From the NCBI RefSeq assembly GCF_030067705.1, contig NZ_JASJEX010000003.1, positions 310,001 through 374,000 on the forward strand: a stretch of DNA of 64,000 bases, written 5' to 3'. The position numbers and the translations under genes were made by a program. Source of the DNA: Kribbibacterium absianum (GTDB lineage: Bacteria; Actinomycetota; Coriobacteriia; Coriobacteriales; Atopobiaceae). This document shows, piece by piece, positions 52,450 to 61,591 of the stretch. Position 1 is the first letter of the stretch, and every line of letters starts with the position of its first letter. Under the pieces are notes generated by a model. That model worked only from the letters and a program-made list of their open reading frames with translations. It ran no database searches and was not told the origin of the DNA.

Positions 52450-53376
52450 ATGACATCGAAGAATCAGAAGCGCTCGACGGCCGACGCGACCCGTCGCGTC
52501 GAGGCTGACTCCGACTACTACGGGGACCACCCGATTGCGGTCAAACCGGCTCCGGGCCTTCCACGAAGGGCTGCGAGTGAGACGGTCGCGACCCTTCGTG
52601 ACTGCGTCTACGGGCAGGCCGTCGGCGACGCTCTCGGCGTCCCCTACGAGTTCAAACCGCGCGGCTCGTTCCGCTGCTCCGACATGGTCGGGCGCGGCAC
52701 CCACAACCAGCCGGCCGGAACCTGGAGCGACGACACGTCCATGGCGCTCGCCATTTGCGACTCCATCCGCGAGACCGGCCGCATCGACACGGCGGACATG
52801 CTCCGGCGGTTCCGTGAGTGGATGGACTGGGGCGAGTACACCGTGGACGGCCTGTTCGACATCGGCAACACAACCGCCCAGGCGCTGCGCCTGGGGCGTG
52901 GGCTCACTGGCGAGCGGGACAACGGCAACGGGTCGCTCATGCGGACCCTTCCCCTGGCGTTCACGGACGCGACGGACGACGAGGTGCGTGCGGTGTCCGC
53001 GATCACTCACGCGCACCGCACGTCCACCGAGGCCTGCGTCACGGCCGTCGAGGTCGCCCGAAAGCTGGCGGCCGGTGAGGACGTCCGCAGCGCCGCGAGG
53101 GCCGTTAACCCATCGCTCGTCGACATCATCGACGGGGACGCACCGCGATCAGGCGGCTACGTGCTGGACACGCTGCACGCCGCGCTCTGGTGCCTTGCGA
53201 ACACGGACAGCTTCGAGGACTGTGCCCTTGCTGCTGTGAACCTGGGCGATGACACAGACACGACGGGCGCCGTCGCCGGTGGGCTGGCCGGCATCGTCTA
53301 CGGCATCGGTGGCATCCCGGCCGAGTGGCTGGAGAAGCTTCGCGGCAAGGGCGAAATCGAGTCGTGCCTGTTCTGA
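52450..53376 (+). CDS. ADP-ribosylglycohydrolase family protein
   Basis: A 308-residue hydrolase of the ADPRH/DraG fold. Metal and substrate motifs are all seen: GQAVGDALGVPYEF, GTWSDDTSMALAI, NGNGSLMRTLPLA, THAHRTSTEAC, and LGDDTDTTGAVAGGLAGIVY. These enzymes remove ADP-ribose from proteins or small molecules. ATG 52450 follows GAGGAGG. No transferase is adjacent, though a DUF3990 protein with a related donor chemistry lies elsewhere in the window. Confidence 0.93.
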   Translation: MTSKNQKRSTADATRRVEADSDYYGDHPIAVKPAPGLPRRAASETVATLRDCVYGQAVGDALGVPYEFKPRGSFRCSDMVGRGTHNQPAGTWSDDTSMALAICDSIRETGRIDTADMLRRFREWMDWGEYTVDGLFDIGNTTAQALRLGRGLTGERDNGNGSLMRTLPLAFTDATDDEVRAVSAITHAHRTSTEACVTAVEVARKLAAGEDVRSAARAVNPSLVDIIDGDAPRSGGYVLDTLHAALWCLANTDSFEDCALAAVNLGDDTDTTGAVAGGLAGIVYGIGGIPAEWLEKLRGKGEIESCLF

Positions 53377-53587
53377 GGCACGAAAGAGAAACTGCGAGAG
53401 CCCCCGCCGGCGCGCCACCCAACTGGGGCGGCAGGGGCTCCTGCAGGGCGCTTGCCGCCGACGTCCCTTTCGGCAATCCGTCAGACTGGTGCCTGTTCCG
53501 GGCTGTCGGCATGCTCCGCGCGTCTGGCCAAAAACGGCCTGGCGCATCGTGACCTGGACGTCTTCCGGAGCAAGGAGAGGGGCGACC

Positions 53588-54577
53588 ATGACCATTAAAG
53601 AGCTGGCCGAGCGCGTGGGCGTGTCGCCCGCCATGATCAGCCGCTACCTCAACAACGGCTACGTCTCCGAGGAGAACCGCGCGAAGATCGCCGCCGCCAT
53701 TGAGGAGACCGGCTTCACGCCGTCGCGCCAGGCTCGAAACCTGCGAACGGGCAAGACGAGCCTCGTGGGCGTCGTGGTGCCAAAGATCAGCACGGAGACC
53801 ATCGGGCGCGTGACGGCGGGCGTGGAAGAGGTGCTCGGGCGCCAGGGGTACCAGATGATCCTCGGCAACACCGACAACGACGCCTCGGCCGAGCTGGACT
53901 ACCTGCGGCTTTTCGAGCGGTATCCGGTGGACGGCATGATTCTCGTGGCCACGGAGGTCACGCCCGCACACGAGCGGTTCCTGCGCGAGTCCAAGACCCC
54001 GGTGGTGGTGATCGGGCAGCGGGTGCCGGGCGTCAACTGCGTCTATCACGACGACGAGGGTGCGGCTTTTGAGCTGGGCCGCCGTGTGGCCGAGAAGCGC
54101 CCGGGCGCCTCCGCCGCGATGATCTGGGTCACCGAGAAGGACCGCGCGGTGGGCATCGAGCGCCGCGACGGCATGCTTGCCGGACTGGCCACCGGTGGCA
54201 TCGAGGTGCCGGACGCCCGCGTGCGCAAGGCCGCGTTCACGACGGCGTCCGGCTACGAGCAAACGCACCTGTTGCTGGAGGACCCTGCAACGCCGGCGCT
54301 CGACCTGGTCTGTTGCGCCACGGACCTTATCGCCGCTGGCGCCATGAAGGCGGTGCTCGAACGCTACGGCGAGCCCGCGGGCACGGGCAACGCGCCGCTC
54401 GTCACCGGCTTTGGCGACAATGAGCTGGCGCAGGCCGTGAGCGGGGGCTTCCCGACCGTGCATCTCGGCAACCGCACGAGCGGCGTGCGCGGTGCAGAGG
54501 CGCTCATCTCGCTCATGGAGAACCCCCGCACGATGCCGGCCTCCACGATGCTGGGCTTCCGCGTGGTCAATGCCTGA
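53588..54577 (+). CDS. LacI-family transcriptional regulator
   Basis: A 329-residue repressor. HTH at about 1-25 (TIKELAERVGVSPAMISRYL), hinge RQARNLRTGKTSLVGVVVP, then a periplasmic-binding-type sensor. It precedes the fructokinase, and three LacI-type palindromes with an AATCGATT centre lie before the kinase, GH32 and sucrose PTS genes. It is the most likely sucrose or fructose-responsive repressor of this island. A GAGCCCC/GGGGCTC hairpin at about 53397-53440 may terminate the ADP-ribosylglycohydrolase gene; nothing else is seen in 53377-53587. Confidence 0.93.
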   Translation: MTIKELAERVGVSPAMISRYLNNGYVSEENRAKIAAAIEETGFTPSRQARNLRTGKTSLVGVVVPKISTETIGRVTAGVEEVLGRQGYQMILGNTDNDASAELDYLRLFERYPVDGMILVATEVTPAHERFLRESKTPVVVIGQRVPGVNCVYHDDEGAAFELGRRVAEKRPGASAAMIWVTEKDRAVGIERRDGMLAGLATGGIEVPDARVRKAAFTTASGYEQTHLLLEDPATPALDLVCCATDLIAAGAMKAVLERYGEPAGTGNAPLVTGFGDNELAQAVSGGFPTVHLGNRTSGVRGAEALISLMENPRTMPASTMLGFRVVNA

Positions 54578-54822
54578 CCTGTGCGGGGTTGTGTCGAGAA
54601 TCGCAGAACGGCCCGGCTTCGTTCGGCGGGCTTGCGCGAGGATTCGCAGAACAAGGGCCTGGGTCTGTGGATTTGGGCTCGTCGTCAAGGAGAAACGACA
54701 GAACGAGCGGCGGCGTACGCGCGTGGGCGTCTGTAGAAACGGCGCTCTCGTCTCGATCGCTAGGACTCCGTCGTGGTTCCGCTTTTACAGTTCTTTTCAA
54801 GTGAATGCTGGGGTGATAAGGT

Positions 54823-54842
54823 GTGTGCAATCGATTGCACAC
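54823..54842. promoter_or_regulatory. LacI-type operator 1, perfect 20-bp palindrome
   Basis: GTGTGCAATCGATTGCACAC, 22 bp before the kinase ATG and just after a GATAAG -10-like stretch, so binding would block transcription. The core TGNAATCGATTNCA is shared with 59626 and 61517. The remainder of 54578-54822 holds no clear gene. Confidence 0.8.
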
Positions 54843-54864
54843 AGGTACGAAGGGAAGGGGAGCC

Positions 54865-55746
54865 ATGAGCGAGGACACGCGGCGGATCGGAGCGCTGGAG
54901 GCCGGAGGCACCAAGATGGTGATGGCCGTCTGCACACCGTCGGGCGAGGTCATCGAGCGCGAGGAGATCCCAACGGAGGGCCCGGTCGAGACCATGGCCC
55001 GGGTGGGCGAGTGGTTCGCGGCGCGCGACATCGACGCGCTCGGCGTGGGCGCGTTCGGTCCCACCGGCGTGAATCCGGCCGCTCCCACCTTCGGGCACAT
55101 CCTCGAGACCCCCAAGACCGCCTGGAAGCACTTCGACATGCTCGGCGCGCTCAAGGAGCACGTGGACGTGCCCGTCGGCTACGACACCGACGTCAACGTC
55201 GCCTGCCTCGGCGAGCAGGTCTACGGCTGCGCCCAGGGGCGGGACTCCGTGGTCTACATCACCATCGGCACGGGCATCGGCGCCGGCGTGATGATCGGCG
55301 GCAAGCTGGTGCACGGCATGCTGCACCCGGAGGCCGGCCACGTCCTGCTGGCCAAGCGCGACAACGACCCGGGCGAGAGCGCGTGCCCCTACCACGACCG
55401 CTGCTTCGAGGGTCTCGCTGCTGGGCCCGCCATCGAGAAGCGCTGGGGGGCCAAGGGCTACGAGCTGGCCGAAAGGGACGAGGTCTGGGACCTCGAGAGC
55501 GACTACATCGCCGAGGCGCTCGTTGGCTACGTGATGACCTACTCGCCGCAGAAGATTATCCTCGGCGGCGGCGTCATGAAGCAGGCGCAGCTGTTCCCGC
55601 TCGTGCGCGAGAAGTTCGCGAAGATGATCAACGGCTATATCGTGGCCCCGGAGCTGGAGGACCTGGACAGCTACATCAGCGAGGCCGGTTGCGGCGGCGA
55701 CCAGGGCATCTTGGGCTGCGTGGCGCTGGCGCTGCAGGCGCAGTAA
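54865..55746 (+). CDS. scrK: ROK-family fructokinase
   Basis: A 293-residue sugar kinase. ATP-binding ALEAGGTKMVMAVCT at the start, catalytic VPVGYDTDVNVACLGEQ, ITIGTGIGAGVMIGGK, and the zinc motif HPEAGHVLLAKR then CPYHDRCFEGLAAGPAIEKR, which is characteristic of the fructokinase branch. It phosphorylates free fructose released by the GH32 enzymes. ATG 54865 follows GAAGGGGAG. Confidence 0.93.
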   Translation: MSEDTRRIGALEAGGTKMVMAVCTPSGEVIEREEIPTEGPVETMARVGEWFAARDIDALGVGAFGPTGVNPAAPTFGHILETPKTAWKHFDMLGALKEHVDVPVGYDTDVNVACLGEQVYGCAQGRDSVVYITIGTGIGAGVMIGGKLVHGMLHPEAGHVLLAKRDNDPGESACPYHDRCFEGLAAGPAIEKRWGAKGYELAERDEVWDLESDYIAEALVGYVMTYSPQKIILGGGVMKQAQLFPLVREKFAKMINGYIVAPELEDLDSYISEAGCGGDQGILGCVALALQAQ

Positions 55747-55900
55747 CGTCGTCCGAAGCAGTCCGTGGATTTCAGGTAAGGGTGCGTCACAGCGGGTCGC
55801 GCCGGCTTGCGGGGGAGTGGAACAATGAGCCCCGGGCGCGGCGCGGCCCTCGTGCCGCTGCGGCAGCTCCCTATCGCCGGCTTCCACTCCGAGAAGGGGC

Positions 55901-56779
55901 GTGATCATCATTCGCGCCAGCACTATCGACACGATTTTGGGCAGCTACGAGCAGCTCTCGGACGTCGAGCGTCGTATCGGCGACTTCATCGTGAAGAACG
56001 TGGCGGAGATCCCGCACCTGTCCGTGCGCGAGATTGCGGAGGGGAGCGGCACCTCGAGCGCCTCCGTTTCGCGATTCGTGCGCCGCGTGGGCTACCAGAG
56101 CTTCTCGGACCTGCGCCTGGCCGTCACCGAGCAGCTCGCCGTGACCGTCAGGAAAGAGGGGGCGAACGCGGCCCAGGCCGTCAGCATGGACGACCTGGAG
56201 GGCTCCGTGAACCTCGTCCTCGCCACCAAGATCACGGAGCTGGAGGCCACCGTTCGAGGCCTGGACCCGTCGCGCCTGCGCCAGGCCGTCTCGCTGATCC
56301 GGTCGGCCGACAGTGTGGTCTTTGGGGCCGCCGGCAATTCGATCAACGTGTGCGCCAACCTCTCCTTCAAGCTTGGCCAGATCGGCATTCGCACGGTCTG
56401 CCCTCCCAACACCGACTCGATGGTGCTCGCGTCGCTCGCGCTCGGGCCTCGTGACGTGCTCGTCCTGGTGTCTGCGTCCGGCCGCTCCCGGCGGCTGCAG
56501 ACCGCGCTCGACAACGCCGAGGACGCCGGCTGCGCCACGCTGATCATCACGAGCAACCCGGCGTCCCCGCTGGCACGTCGCTGCGACGTGGTGCTCGATG
56601 CGGTCTCCCGTGACCACCTGCTGGGCATGGAGCATTTCTCATCGACGCTGTCGGCCGTCTTTGTGGCGGACCTGCTCTTTGCGCTCGTGCTCTCGCAAGA
56701 CGTGGACCCCGCCGAGAGGGCGACCCTCGAGTTCAAGAGCCTCGGCCACGACAAAAGCGCCACGCCGCCGCTTCTCTAG
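55901..56779 (+). CDS. RpiR-family regulator (HTH plus SIS domain)
   Basis: A 292-residue regulator. HTH SDVERRIGDFIVKNVAEIPH, then IAEGSGTSSASVSRFVRRVG. SIS domain: SVVFGAAGNSINVCANLSFK, VLVLVSASGRSRRLQTALDN. GTG 55901 follows GAAGGGG. It precedes the fructose-type PTS genes and is separated from them by a strong terminator; a TGAAA-N9-TTTCA site before the PTS may be its operator. Its leader (55814-55890) has GGAGTGGAA and TTCCACTCC arms. Confidence 0.92.
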   Translation: MIIIRASTIDTILGSYEQLSDVERRIGDFIVKNVAEIPHLSVREIAEGSGTSSASVSRFVRRVGYQSFSDLRLAVTEQLAVTVRKEGANAAQAVSMDDLEGSVNLVLATKITELEATVRGLDPSRLRQAVSLIRSADSVVFGAAGNSINVCANLSFKLGQIGIRTVCPPNTDSMVLASLALGPRDVLVLVSASGRSRRLQTALDNAEDAGCATLIITSNPASPLARRCDVVLDAVSRDHLLGMEHFSSTLSAVFVADLLFALVLSQDVDPAERATLEFKSLGHDKSATPPLL

Positions 56780-56797
56780 GCCTCTCTGCCTCGTTCG

Positions 56798-56833
56798 AGC
56801 CCGTGCCCCTCAAGGGCACGGGCTCTTTTCTTT
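56798..56833 (+). terminator. Terminator of the RpiR gene
   Basis: AGCCCGTGCCC and GGGCACGGGCT form an 11-bp stem on a 5-base loop followed by CTTTTCTTT, 19 bp past the stop. Confidence 0.9.
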
Positions 56834-56932
56834 GTCAAGGGACGGTGCCCGAGCGCCCGCTCACGGAGGGTTTCGCGCCACTCGCTGGTTTGCGAACGAT
56901 TAAGGGACATGGTTGCATGGATCGCACGACTG

Positions 56933-56951
56933 TGAAACAAGATTCCTTTCA
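56933..56951. promoter_or_regulatory. Candidate RpiR operator before the fructose-type PTS
   Basis: TGAAA-N9-TTTCA, an inverted repeat in the leader of the EIIB gene, with halves like those between the other RpiR gene and its PTS. The interval 56834-57039 contains no gene. Confidence 0.45.
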
Positions 56952-57039
56952 GCACGACGAGCAGCGAATCTACCTGCATAAAGACGGAAGGTAACAGGTC
57001 CAAGGGGAGACCTGTGGAGGCACCAGGAAAGGGGAGGAC

Positions 57040-57354
57040 ATGAAGGTTGTTGGCATTTGCGCCTGCTGCAGCGGCATCGCGCACACCTACATGGCGAGGG
57101 AGGCGTTACTGCAGGCAGGAGCCGCCTTGGGCCACGAGGTGCATTTCGAGACCCAGGGCACCATCGGCGTCGAGGACGAGCTGACCCCCGAGCAGATCGC
57201 CGACGCCGACGCCGTGCTGCTCGCCGTGGACGTGCACGTGGAGGGCACCGACCGCTTTGAAGGCAAGAAGACGATGAAGATCCCCACGGACCTCGCCATC
57301 AAGGCGCCCAAGGCCGTTCTCAAGAAGATGGAAGAAGAGCTGGCCAAGGCCTAG
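57040..57354 (+). CDS. PTS fructose-type EIIB subunit
   Basis: A 104-residue cytosolic phosphocarrier. KVVGICACCSGIAHTYMARE matches the EIIB-Fru active site (ACPTGIAHTxMA), with C9 the likely phospho-cysteine; the usual proline is replaced by cysteine. It would pass phosphate from an EIIA to the sugar bound by the EIIC at 57382. No EIIA is encoded alongside. Gene follows GGGGAGG-like site at ATG 57040. Confidence 0.9.
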   Translation: MKVVGICACCSGIAHTYMAREALLQAGAALGHEVHFETQGTIGVEDELTPEQIADADAVLLAVDVHVEGTDRFEGKKTMKIPTDLAIKAPKAVLKKMEEELAKA

Positions 57355-57381
57355 CCCCTCGGACGTGTGTAAGGAGCCCTC

Positions 57382-58476
57382 ATGGCTAAGAAAATGAAGT
57401 TCGAAGTCAAGCGGCCGACCCTGACGGCCATCAGTTACCTGCTCCCGCTCATCGTGGCCTCCGGCCTGCTGATCGCCATCGGCAACCTGGCCGGCGGCAA
57501 CGTCGCCGAGTCGCTCGACGGCATGAGCTTCCCTGACATGCTCACGACCGTCGGTGTCTTTGGCATGGGCCTCATCCCGTCCTTCATCGGCGGCTATATC
57601 GCCTACGCCATCGCCGACCGTCCCGGCCTGGCACCCGGCTTCCTGATGGGCCAGATTGCCAGTTTCCTCGGCACCGGATTCCTCGGCGGCCTCATCGGCG
57701 GTCTCGTTGCCGGCTACATCGCGCTCGCCCTCGAGAACTATCTGAAGGTTCCCAAGTGGGCGCAGGCGCTCATGCCGATGATGATCATCCCGACGCTCAC
57801 CACCATCGTCGCCGGCACCGTGATGCTGTTCGTGCTCGGCTACCCGGTCGTCGCTGTGACCCAGGCCCTCAACGACTTCATCGTGGGCCTCGACCAGAGC
57901 GCCAAGCTCCTGTACGGCTTCATCATCGGGTTCATCGGCTGCATCGACTACGGCGGCGCCATCTCCAAGGTGCCCAACCTTATCTGCGACGGCCTGCTGG
58001 CCGACGGCATCTACGGCCCCGAGGGCATCAAGGTCCTCTGCGCCATGGTCCCGCCCTTCGGCGTCACCGGCGCGTGGCTGCTCTCCAAGGCGTTCCACAA
58101 GCCCATCTTCAACAAGGAAGAGGTCGAGAACATCAAGGTGGCGTTCCCGATGGGCTGCTGCATGATCTCTGAGGGCGTCATCCCCATCGCGATGAACGAC
58201 CTCGCCCGCACGGTCGCCTCCACCTCCATCGGCTGCGGCGTGTGCGGCGCCATCAGCTTCTTCTTTGACAACGGCTCGGCGGTCCCCTCCGGCGGCGTCT
58301 TCGTGATTCCTGCCATGAGCCAGCCTCTGGTCGCCGTCATCGCGCTGCTCGTGGGCTCCACGATCACGGCCTTCATGCTCGTGGCCATCAAGAAGCGGCT
58401 GCCCGACGAGGACGTCGAGGGCACCTCCGTCAAGGAAGAGGAGGAGGTCGACCTCTCCGGCCTGAGCTTCTCGTAG
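57382..58476 (+). CDS. PTS fructose-type EIIC permease
   Basis: A 364-residue membrane protein of the fructose/mannitol EIIC type. It has several helices (ISYLLPLIVASGLLIAIGNL, LIGGLVAGYIALALENYL) and the conserved GAISKVPN, MISEGVIPIAMND region of sugar binding. It starts 27 bp after the EIIB stop and should transport and phosphorylate a fructose-like sugar with it. Confidence 0.92.
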   Translation: MAKKMKFEVKRPTLTAISYLLPLIVASGLLIAIGNLAGGNVAESLDGMSFPDMLTTVGVFGMGLIPSFIGGYIAYAIADRPGLAPGFLMGQIASFLGTGFLGGLIGGLVAGYIALALENYLKVPKWAQALMPMMIIPTLTTIVAGTVMLFVLGYPVVAVTQALNDFIVGLDQSAKLLYGFIIGFIGCIDYGGAISKVPNLICDGLLADGIYGPEGIKVLCAMVPPFGVTGAWLLSKAFHKPIFNKEEVENIKVAFPMGCCMISEGVIPIAMNDLARTVASTSIGCGVCGAISFFFDNGSAVPSGGVFVIPAMSQPLVAVIALLVGSTITAFMLVAIKKRLPDEDVEGTSVKEEEEVDLSGLSFS

Positions 58477-58492
58477 CTCCCTCTGTGGTTCC

Positions 58493-58522
58493 AGCGGCGC
58501 GGCTCACAGTGGTCGCGCCGCT
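58493..58522 (+). terminator. Hairpin between EIIC and aldolase genes
   Basis: AGCGGCGCG / CGCGCCGCT, a 9-bp stem followed by CTTGT. It may attenuate readthrough into the aldolase gene or be a processing site. Confidence 0.55.
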
Positions 58523-58572
58523 CTTGTACACGGGGCTCCAGCCCCGGATTCGTCGAAAGGACTTGAAAGCCA

Positions 58573-59475
58573 ATGCTCATCAACATGACCCAGATGCTCG
58601 AGGTGGCCAAGAAGAACCACTTTGCGGTGGGCGCCTACAACGTCTCTGAGTCCAACCTGGTGCGGTGCGTGGTGGAGGCCGCCGAGGAGAACGACGCCCC
58701 TGCCATCATCGCCGTGCACCCCACGGAGATGGCCTACTGCAAGGACGACTTCTTCGCGTACGTGCTGGCCCGAATCGAGAACAGCCCGGTGCCCTTCGTG
58801 CTGCACTTGGACCACGGCGACTCCATTGAGAGCGTGATGCGCGCGATTCACGACGGGTTCAGCTCGGTGATGATCGACGGGTCGGCGCTGCCCTTCGAGG
58901 AGAACGTCGAGAAGACGGCCGAGGTGGTTCGCTACGCCCACATGGTGGACGTGTCCGTGGAGGGCGAGCTGGGCACCATTGGCGACACCGGCACCACCAT
59001 CGAGGGTGGTATGACCGAGGTCATCTACACCGACCCTGAGAAGGCCAGGGAGTTCGTCGAGCGCACCGGCATCGACAGCCTGGCCGTGGCCATTGGCACC
59101 TGCCATGGGCTCTATCCCAAGTGCGTGACGCCGAAGCTGCGCATGGACGTGCTCGAAGCCATCACCCACGAGGTCGACGTGCCGTTGGTGCTGCACGGCG
59201 GCTCCGGCAACCCGGACAGCGAGGTGGCCGAGGCCGTGCGTCTGGGCATCTCCAAGGTGAACATCTCGAGCGACTACAAGAGCGCGTTCTTCACCAAGGC
59301 CCGCGAGGTGCTCGGGCGCGAGGGCTCCGGCTGGGACCCCAACAACCTGTACCCGGAGTGCATCGACGCCGCGAAGCAGGTGCTGAAGCAGAAGATGACG
59401 CTGCTCGGCAGCATGGGCAAGGCCGCGCTGTACCGCGAGGCCGACACCCCGCAGTGGCGCCAGAAGCTCGACTAA
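58573..59475 (+). CDS. Class II (ketose) bisphosphate aldolase
   Basis: A 300-residue zinc aldolase splitting fructose- or tagatose-1,6-bisphosphate. FAVGAYNVSESNLVRCVV at the start, zinc ligands in FVLHLDHGDSIESVMRAI, active-site region VEGELGTIGDTG, and HGGSGNPDSEVAEAVRLGIS, then KVNISSDY. It ends the fructose PTS unit. A 1-phosphofructokinase is not encoded here. Confidence 0.93.
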   Translation: MLINMTQMLEVAKKNHFAVGAYNVSESNLVRCVVEAAEENDAPAIIAVHPTEMAYCKDDFFAYVLARIENSPVPFVLHLDHGDSIESVMRAIHDGFSSVMIDGSALPFEENVEKTAEVVRYAHMVDVSVEGELGTIGDTGTTIEGGMTEVIYTDPEKAREFVERTGIDSLAVAIGTCHGLYPKCVTPKLRMDVLEAITHEVDVPLVLHGGSGNPDSEVAEAVRLGISKVNISSDYKSAFFTKAREVLGREGSGWDPNNLYPECIDAAKQVLKQKMTLLGSMGKAALYREADTPQWRQKLD

Positions 59476-59587
59476 CCGTCCCGCGCTCCTCCCTGGGCGC
59501 CTCGGCCGGAGCGGCGGTCGGGGCGCCTCCCTATGAGTCACCACCCGTCGAGCGCTGACTCGTTGGCGTTCCGGATTGGTCTGTGAA

Positions 59588-59614
59588 AGCCCGGCGGAGG
59601 CGCCGGGTTCTTCT
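59588..59614 (+). terminator. Terminator of the aldolase unit
   Basis: CCCGGCG / CGCCGGG on a 4-base loop, followed by TTCTTCT. It lies between the aldolase stop and the LacI operator before GH32. Confidence 0.75.
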
Positions 59615-59625
59615 GCACTGATGAG

Positions 59626-59639
59626 TGAAATCGATTACA
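59626..59639. promoter_or_regulatory. LacI-type operator 2
   Basis: TGAAATCGATTACA, identical to 61517-61530 and sharing the AATCGATT core with the perfect site at 54823. It is 75 bp before the GH32 ATG. Confidence 0.75.
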
Positions 59640-59713
59640 GTACTGTTCCAAGGGGCGTCGGGCCCAAGCCGCCGCCCCTTCCCTGTACCGCAACCCGTTT
59701 CGGAGGGACCCTC

Positions 59714-61183
59714 ATGAACGTCGCCACCCGCGACCTCGCCCGCGCCTGCGACCGGGCCATCGACGAGCAGCGCCACCGCGGCCGCGGCCGCTTCGGCCAG
59801 CGCTTCCACCTCATGCCCTGCGCCGGTTGGCTCAACGACCCCAATGGCCTGTATCAAAAGGACGGCATCTTCCACGCCTACTACCAGTGCTCCCCGTTCA
59901 ACGCCGAGGGCGGCCTCAAGTTCTGGGGCCACGCCACGTCGCGCGACCTCGTGACCTGGGAGGACAGGGGCGTCGTGCTCTATCCGGACACGCGTTTCGA
60001 CTGCCACGGCGTCTACTCCGGCAGCGCGCTTCCCTGCGACGGGGGCGCGGTCTTCGCCTACACCGGCAACGTCAAGGAGGATGAAGCCGGCCGCGACCAC
60101 GATTTCATCGTGAGCGGACGTCAGGGCAACACGCTCGTGGTGGCGAGCCCGGACGGGCAGCGCTTCTCCGAGAAGCGCCTGGTGCTGAGCAACGCCGACT
60201 ACCCGGCGGACGTGAGCTGCCATGTCCGCGACCCCAAGCTGTTCGTGACGGACGAGGGCTGGGGAATGGTCCTCGGCGCGCGCCGGCTCGGCGAGACCCG
60301 CGACGAGGACGCGGGCGAGGTGCTCGTGTACACGAGCCCGGACCTGGACAGCTGGACGCTCGCCAACCGCGTGACCACGCCCGAGCGCTTCGGCTACATG
60401 TGGGAGTGCCCGGACTACTTCGAGCTGGACGGCGTCAAGTTGCTCGCTTGCTCGCCACAGGGGCTCACGGGCCCTCAGTGGGACGGCAAGAACATCTACC
60501 AGAGCGGTTGGTTCAGGCTGGAGGGCGACGTGCTCGGCCAGTGCGAGCTGGGGGAGTTCGCGCTCTGGGACCACGGGTTCGACTTCTACGCGCCGCAGAC
60601 CTTCCAGGCCGAGGACGGCCGCCGCATCCTGATCGGCTGGATGGGCATGGCGGACACGCCCGCCGAGAAGAACCCGACGCTCGACCACGGCTGGCAGCAC
60701 TGCTTCACCGTGCCGCGCGAGGTGACCTGGGACGGGTCCCGCGTGCTGACACGACCCGTGCGCGAGCTTGGGGGTCATCGTCGCGCGCAGGTGCAGGCGC
60801 GGGGGCATCTCACGCTGGCGGACCGCCCCTGCTTCGACCTGCTCGTGGAGGGCGTCCTGAACGACCGCTGCTCCGTGCGGCTGGCTCGCGACCTCGAGCT
60901 TGCGTTCGATGCCGAGACGAGCGAGCTGGTGCTGCGGTTCTCGGGACCGGTCGGGGCCGGGCGCGGCGAGCGGCGAGCGCACGTTGGCGGGTTGCGCAGC
61001 CTGCGCGTGGTGGGGGATTGCTCGAGCGTCGAGGTCTTCGCCAACGACGGCGAGACGGTCTTCTCGACGCGCTATTACCCGGAGCGCTACGAGGTCGCCG
61101 TGGACGCGCCCGACGCGAACGTCACGGCTTGGGAGCTGGCCGTCCCGACGGCGGACCTGACGCTGGTCCCTCGGAGCGCGTGA
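59714..61183 (+). CDS. scrB: GH32 sucrose-6-phosphate hydrolase / beta-fructosidase
   Basis: A 489-residue cytoplasmic hydrolase, no signal peptide. Nucleophile D42 in AGWLNDPNGLY, RDP motif CHVRDPKLFV, acid/base glutamate in YMWECPDYFEL. C-terminal beta-sandwich ends with VEVFANDGE. It cleaves sucrose-6-phosphate or short fructans delivered by the PTS. ATG 59714 follows GGAGGG. A second, related GH32 flanks the PTS on the other side. Confidence 0.94.
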   Translation: MNVATRDLARACDRAIDEQRHRGRGRFGQRFHLMPCAGWLNDPNGLYQKDGIFHAYYQCSPFNAEGGLKFWGHATSRDLVTWEDRGVVLYPDTRFDCHGVYSGSALPCDGGAVFAYTGNVKEDEAGRDHDFIVSGRQGNTLVVASPDGQRFSEKRLVLSNADYPADVSCHVRDPKLFVTDEGWGMVLGARRLGETRDEDAGEVLVYTSPDLDSWTLANRVTTPERFGYMWECPDYFELDGVKLLACSPQGLTGPQWDGKNIYQSGWFRLEGDVLGQCELGEFALWDHGFDFYAPQTFQAEDGRRILIGWMGMADTPAEKNPTLDHGWQHCFTVPREVTWDGSRVLTRPVRELGGHRRAQVQARGHLTLADRPCFDLLVEGVLNDRCSVRLARDLELAFDAETSELVLRFSGPVGAGRGERRAHVGGLRSLRVVGDCSSVEVFANDGETVFSTRYYPERYEVAVDAPDANVTAWELAVPTADLTLVPRSA

Positions 61184-61186
61184 CCG

Positions 61187-61331
61187 CGGACAAATCGCTC
61201 TGACCCAAGCGTCCAGCCGTGGACGCTTCGGAGAGAGCGATTTGTCCACGCTCCACCCGGCGACAGCGTGGACGAACGGCTCTCTCTCAAGCGTCCGATC
61301 CCGGACGGAAGGCTCTCTCCCAAGCGTCCAC
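61187..61331. repeat. R2 palindromic elements, locus 2 (four copies)
   Basis: Copies near 61187-61216 (reverse), 61219-61250 (forward), 61267-61297 (reverse) and 61301-61331 (reverse). Shared parts are GGACGCTT, GAGAGAGC and GTCCACG. It begins four bases past the GH32 stop. The rest of 61184-61591 is AT-richer promoter sequence with no gene. Confidence 0.85.
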
Positions 61332-61516
61332 CGAAGCGTCCGGGCGCGGGAGAAAGTGCAAACGAATACAGCTACGAAATGATATCGATGGACTTGCGGG
61401 TGAAAGGCCGCAGGTCCATTTGTTCATCCATGTAATGCGCCAAACCGCTCACAGATCATTGCCGCCCGCTCACCCGTCTCCTGAAGGAAGTACAAGATTC
61501 TCCGTTGCCAGCAGAC

Positions 61517-61530
61517 TGAAATCGATTACA
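61517..61530. promoter_or_regulatory. LacI-type operator 3
   Basis: TGAAATCGATTACA, identical to the site before GH32, 62 bp before the PTS ATG. Confidence 0.75.
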
Positions 61531-61591
61531 TTACAGACAATCGAGAGCACGGAGCCCTCGGAACGACTCCACGGGTGAGAAGGGAGACCCC

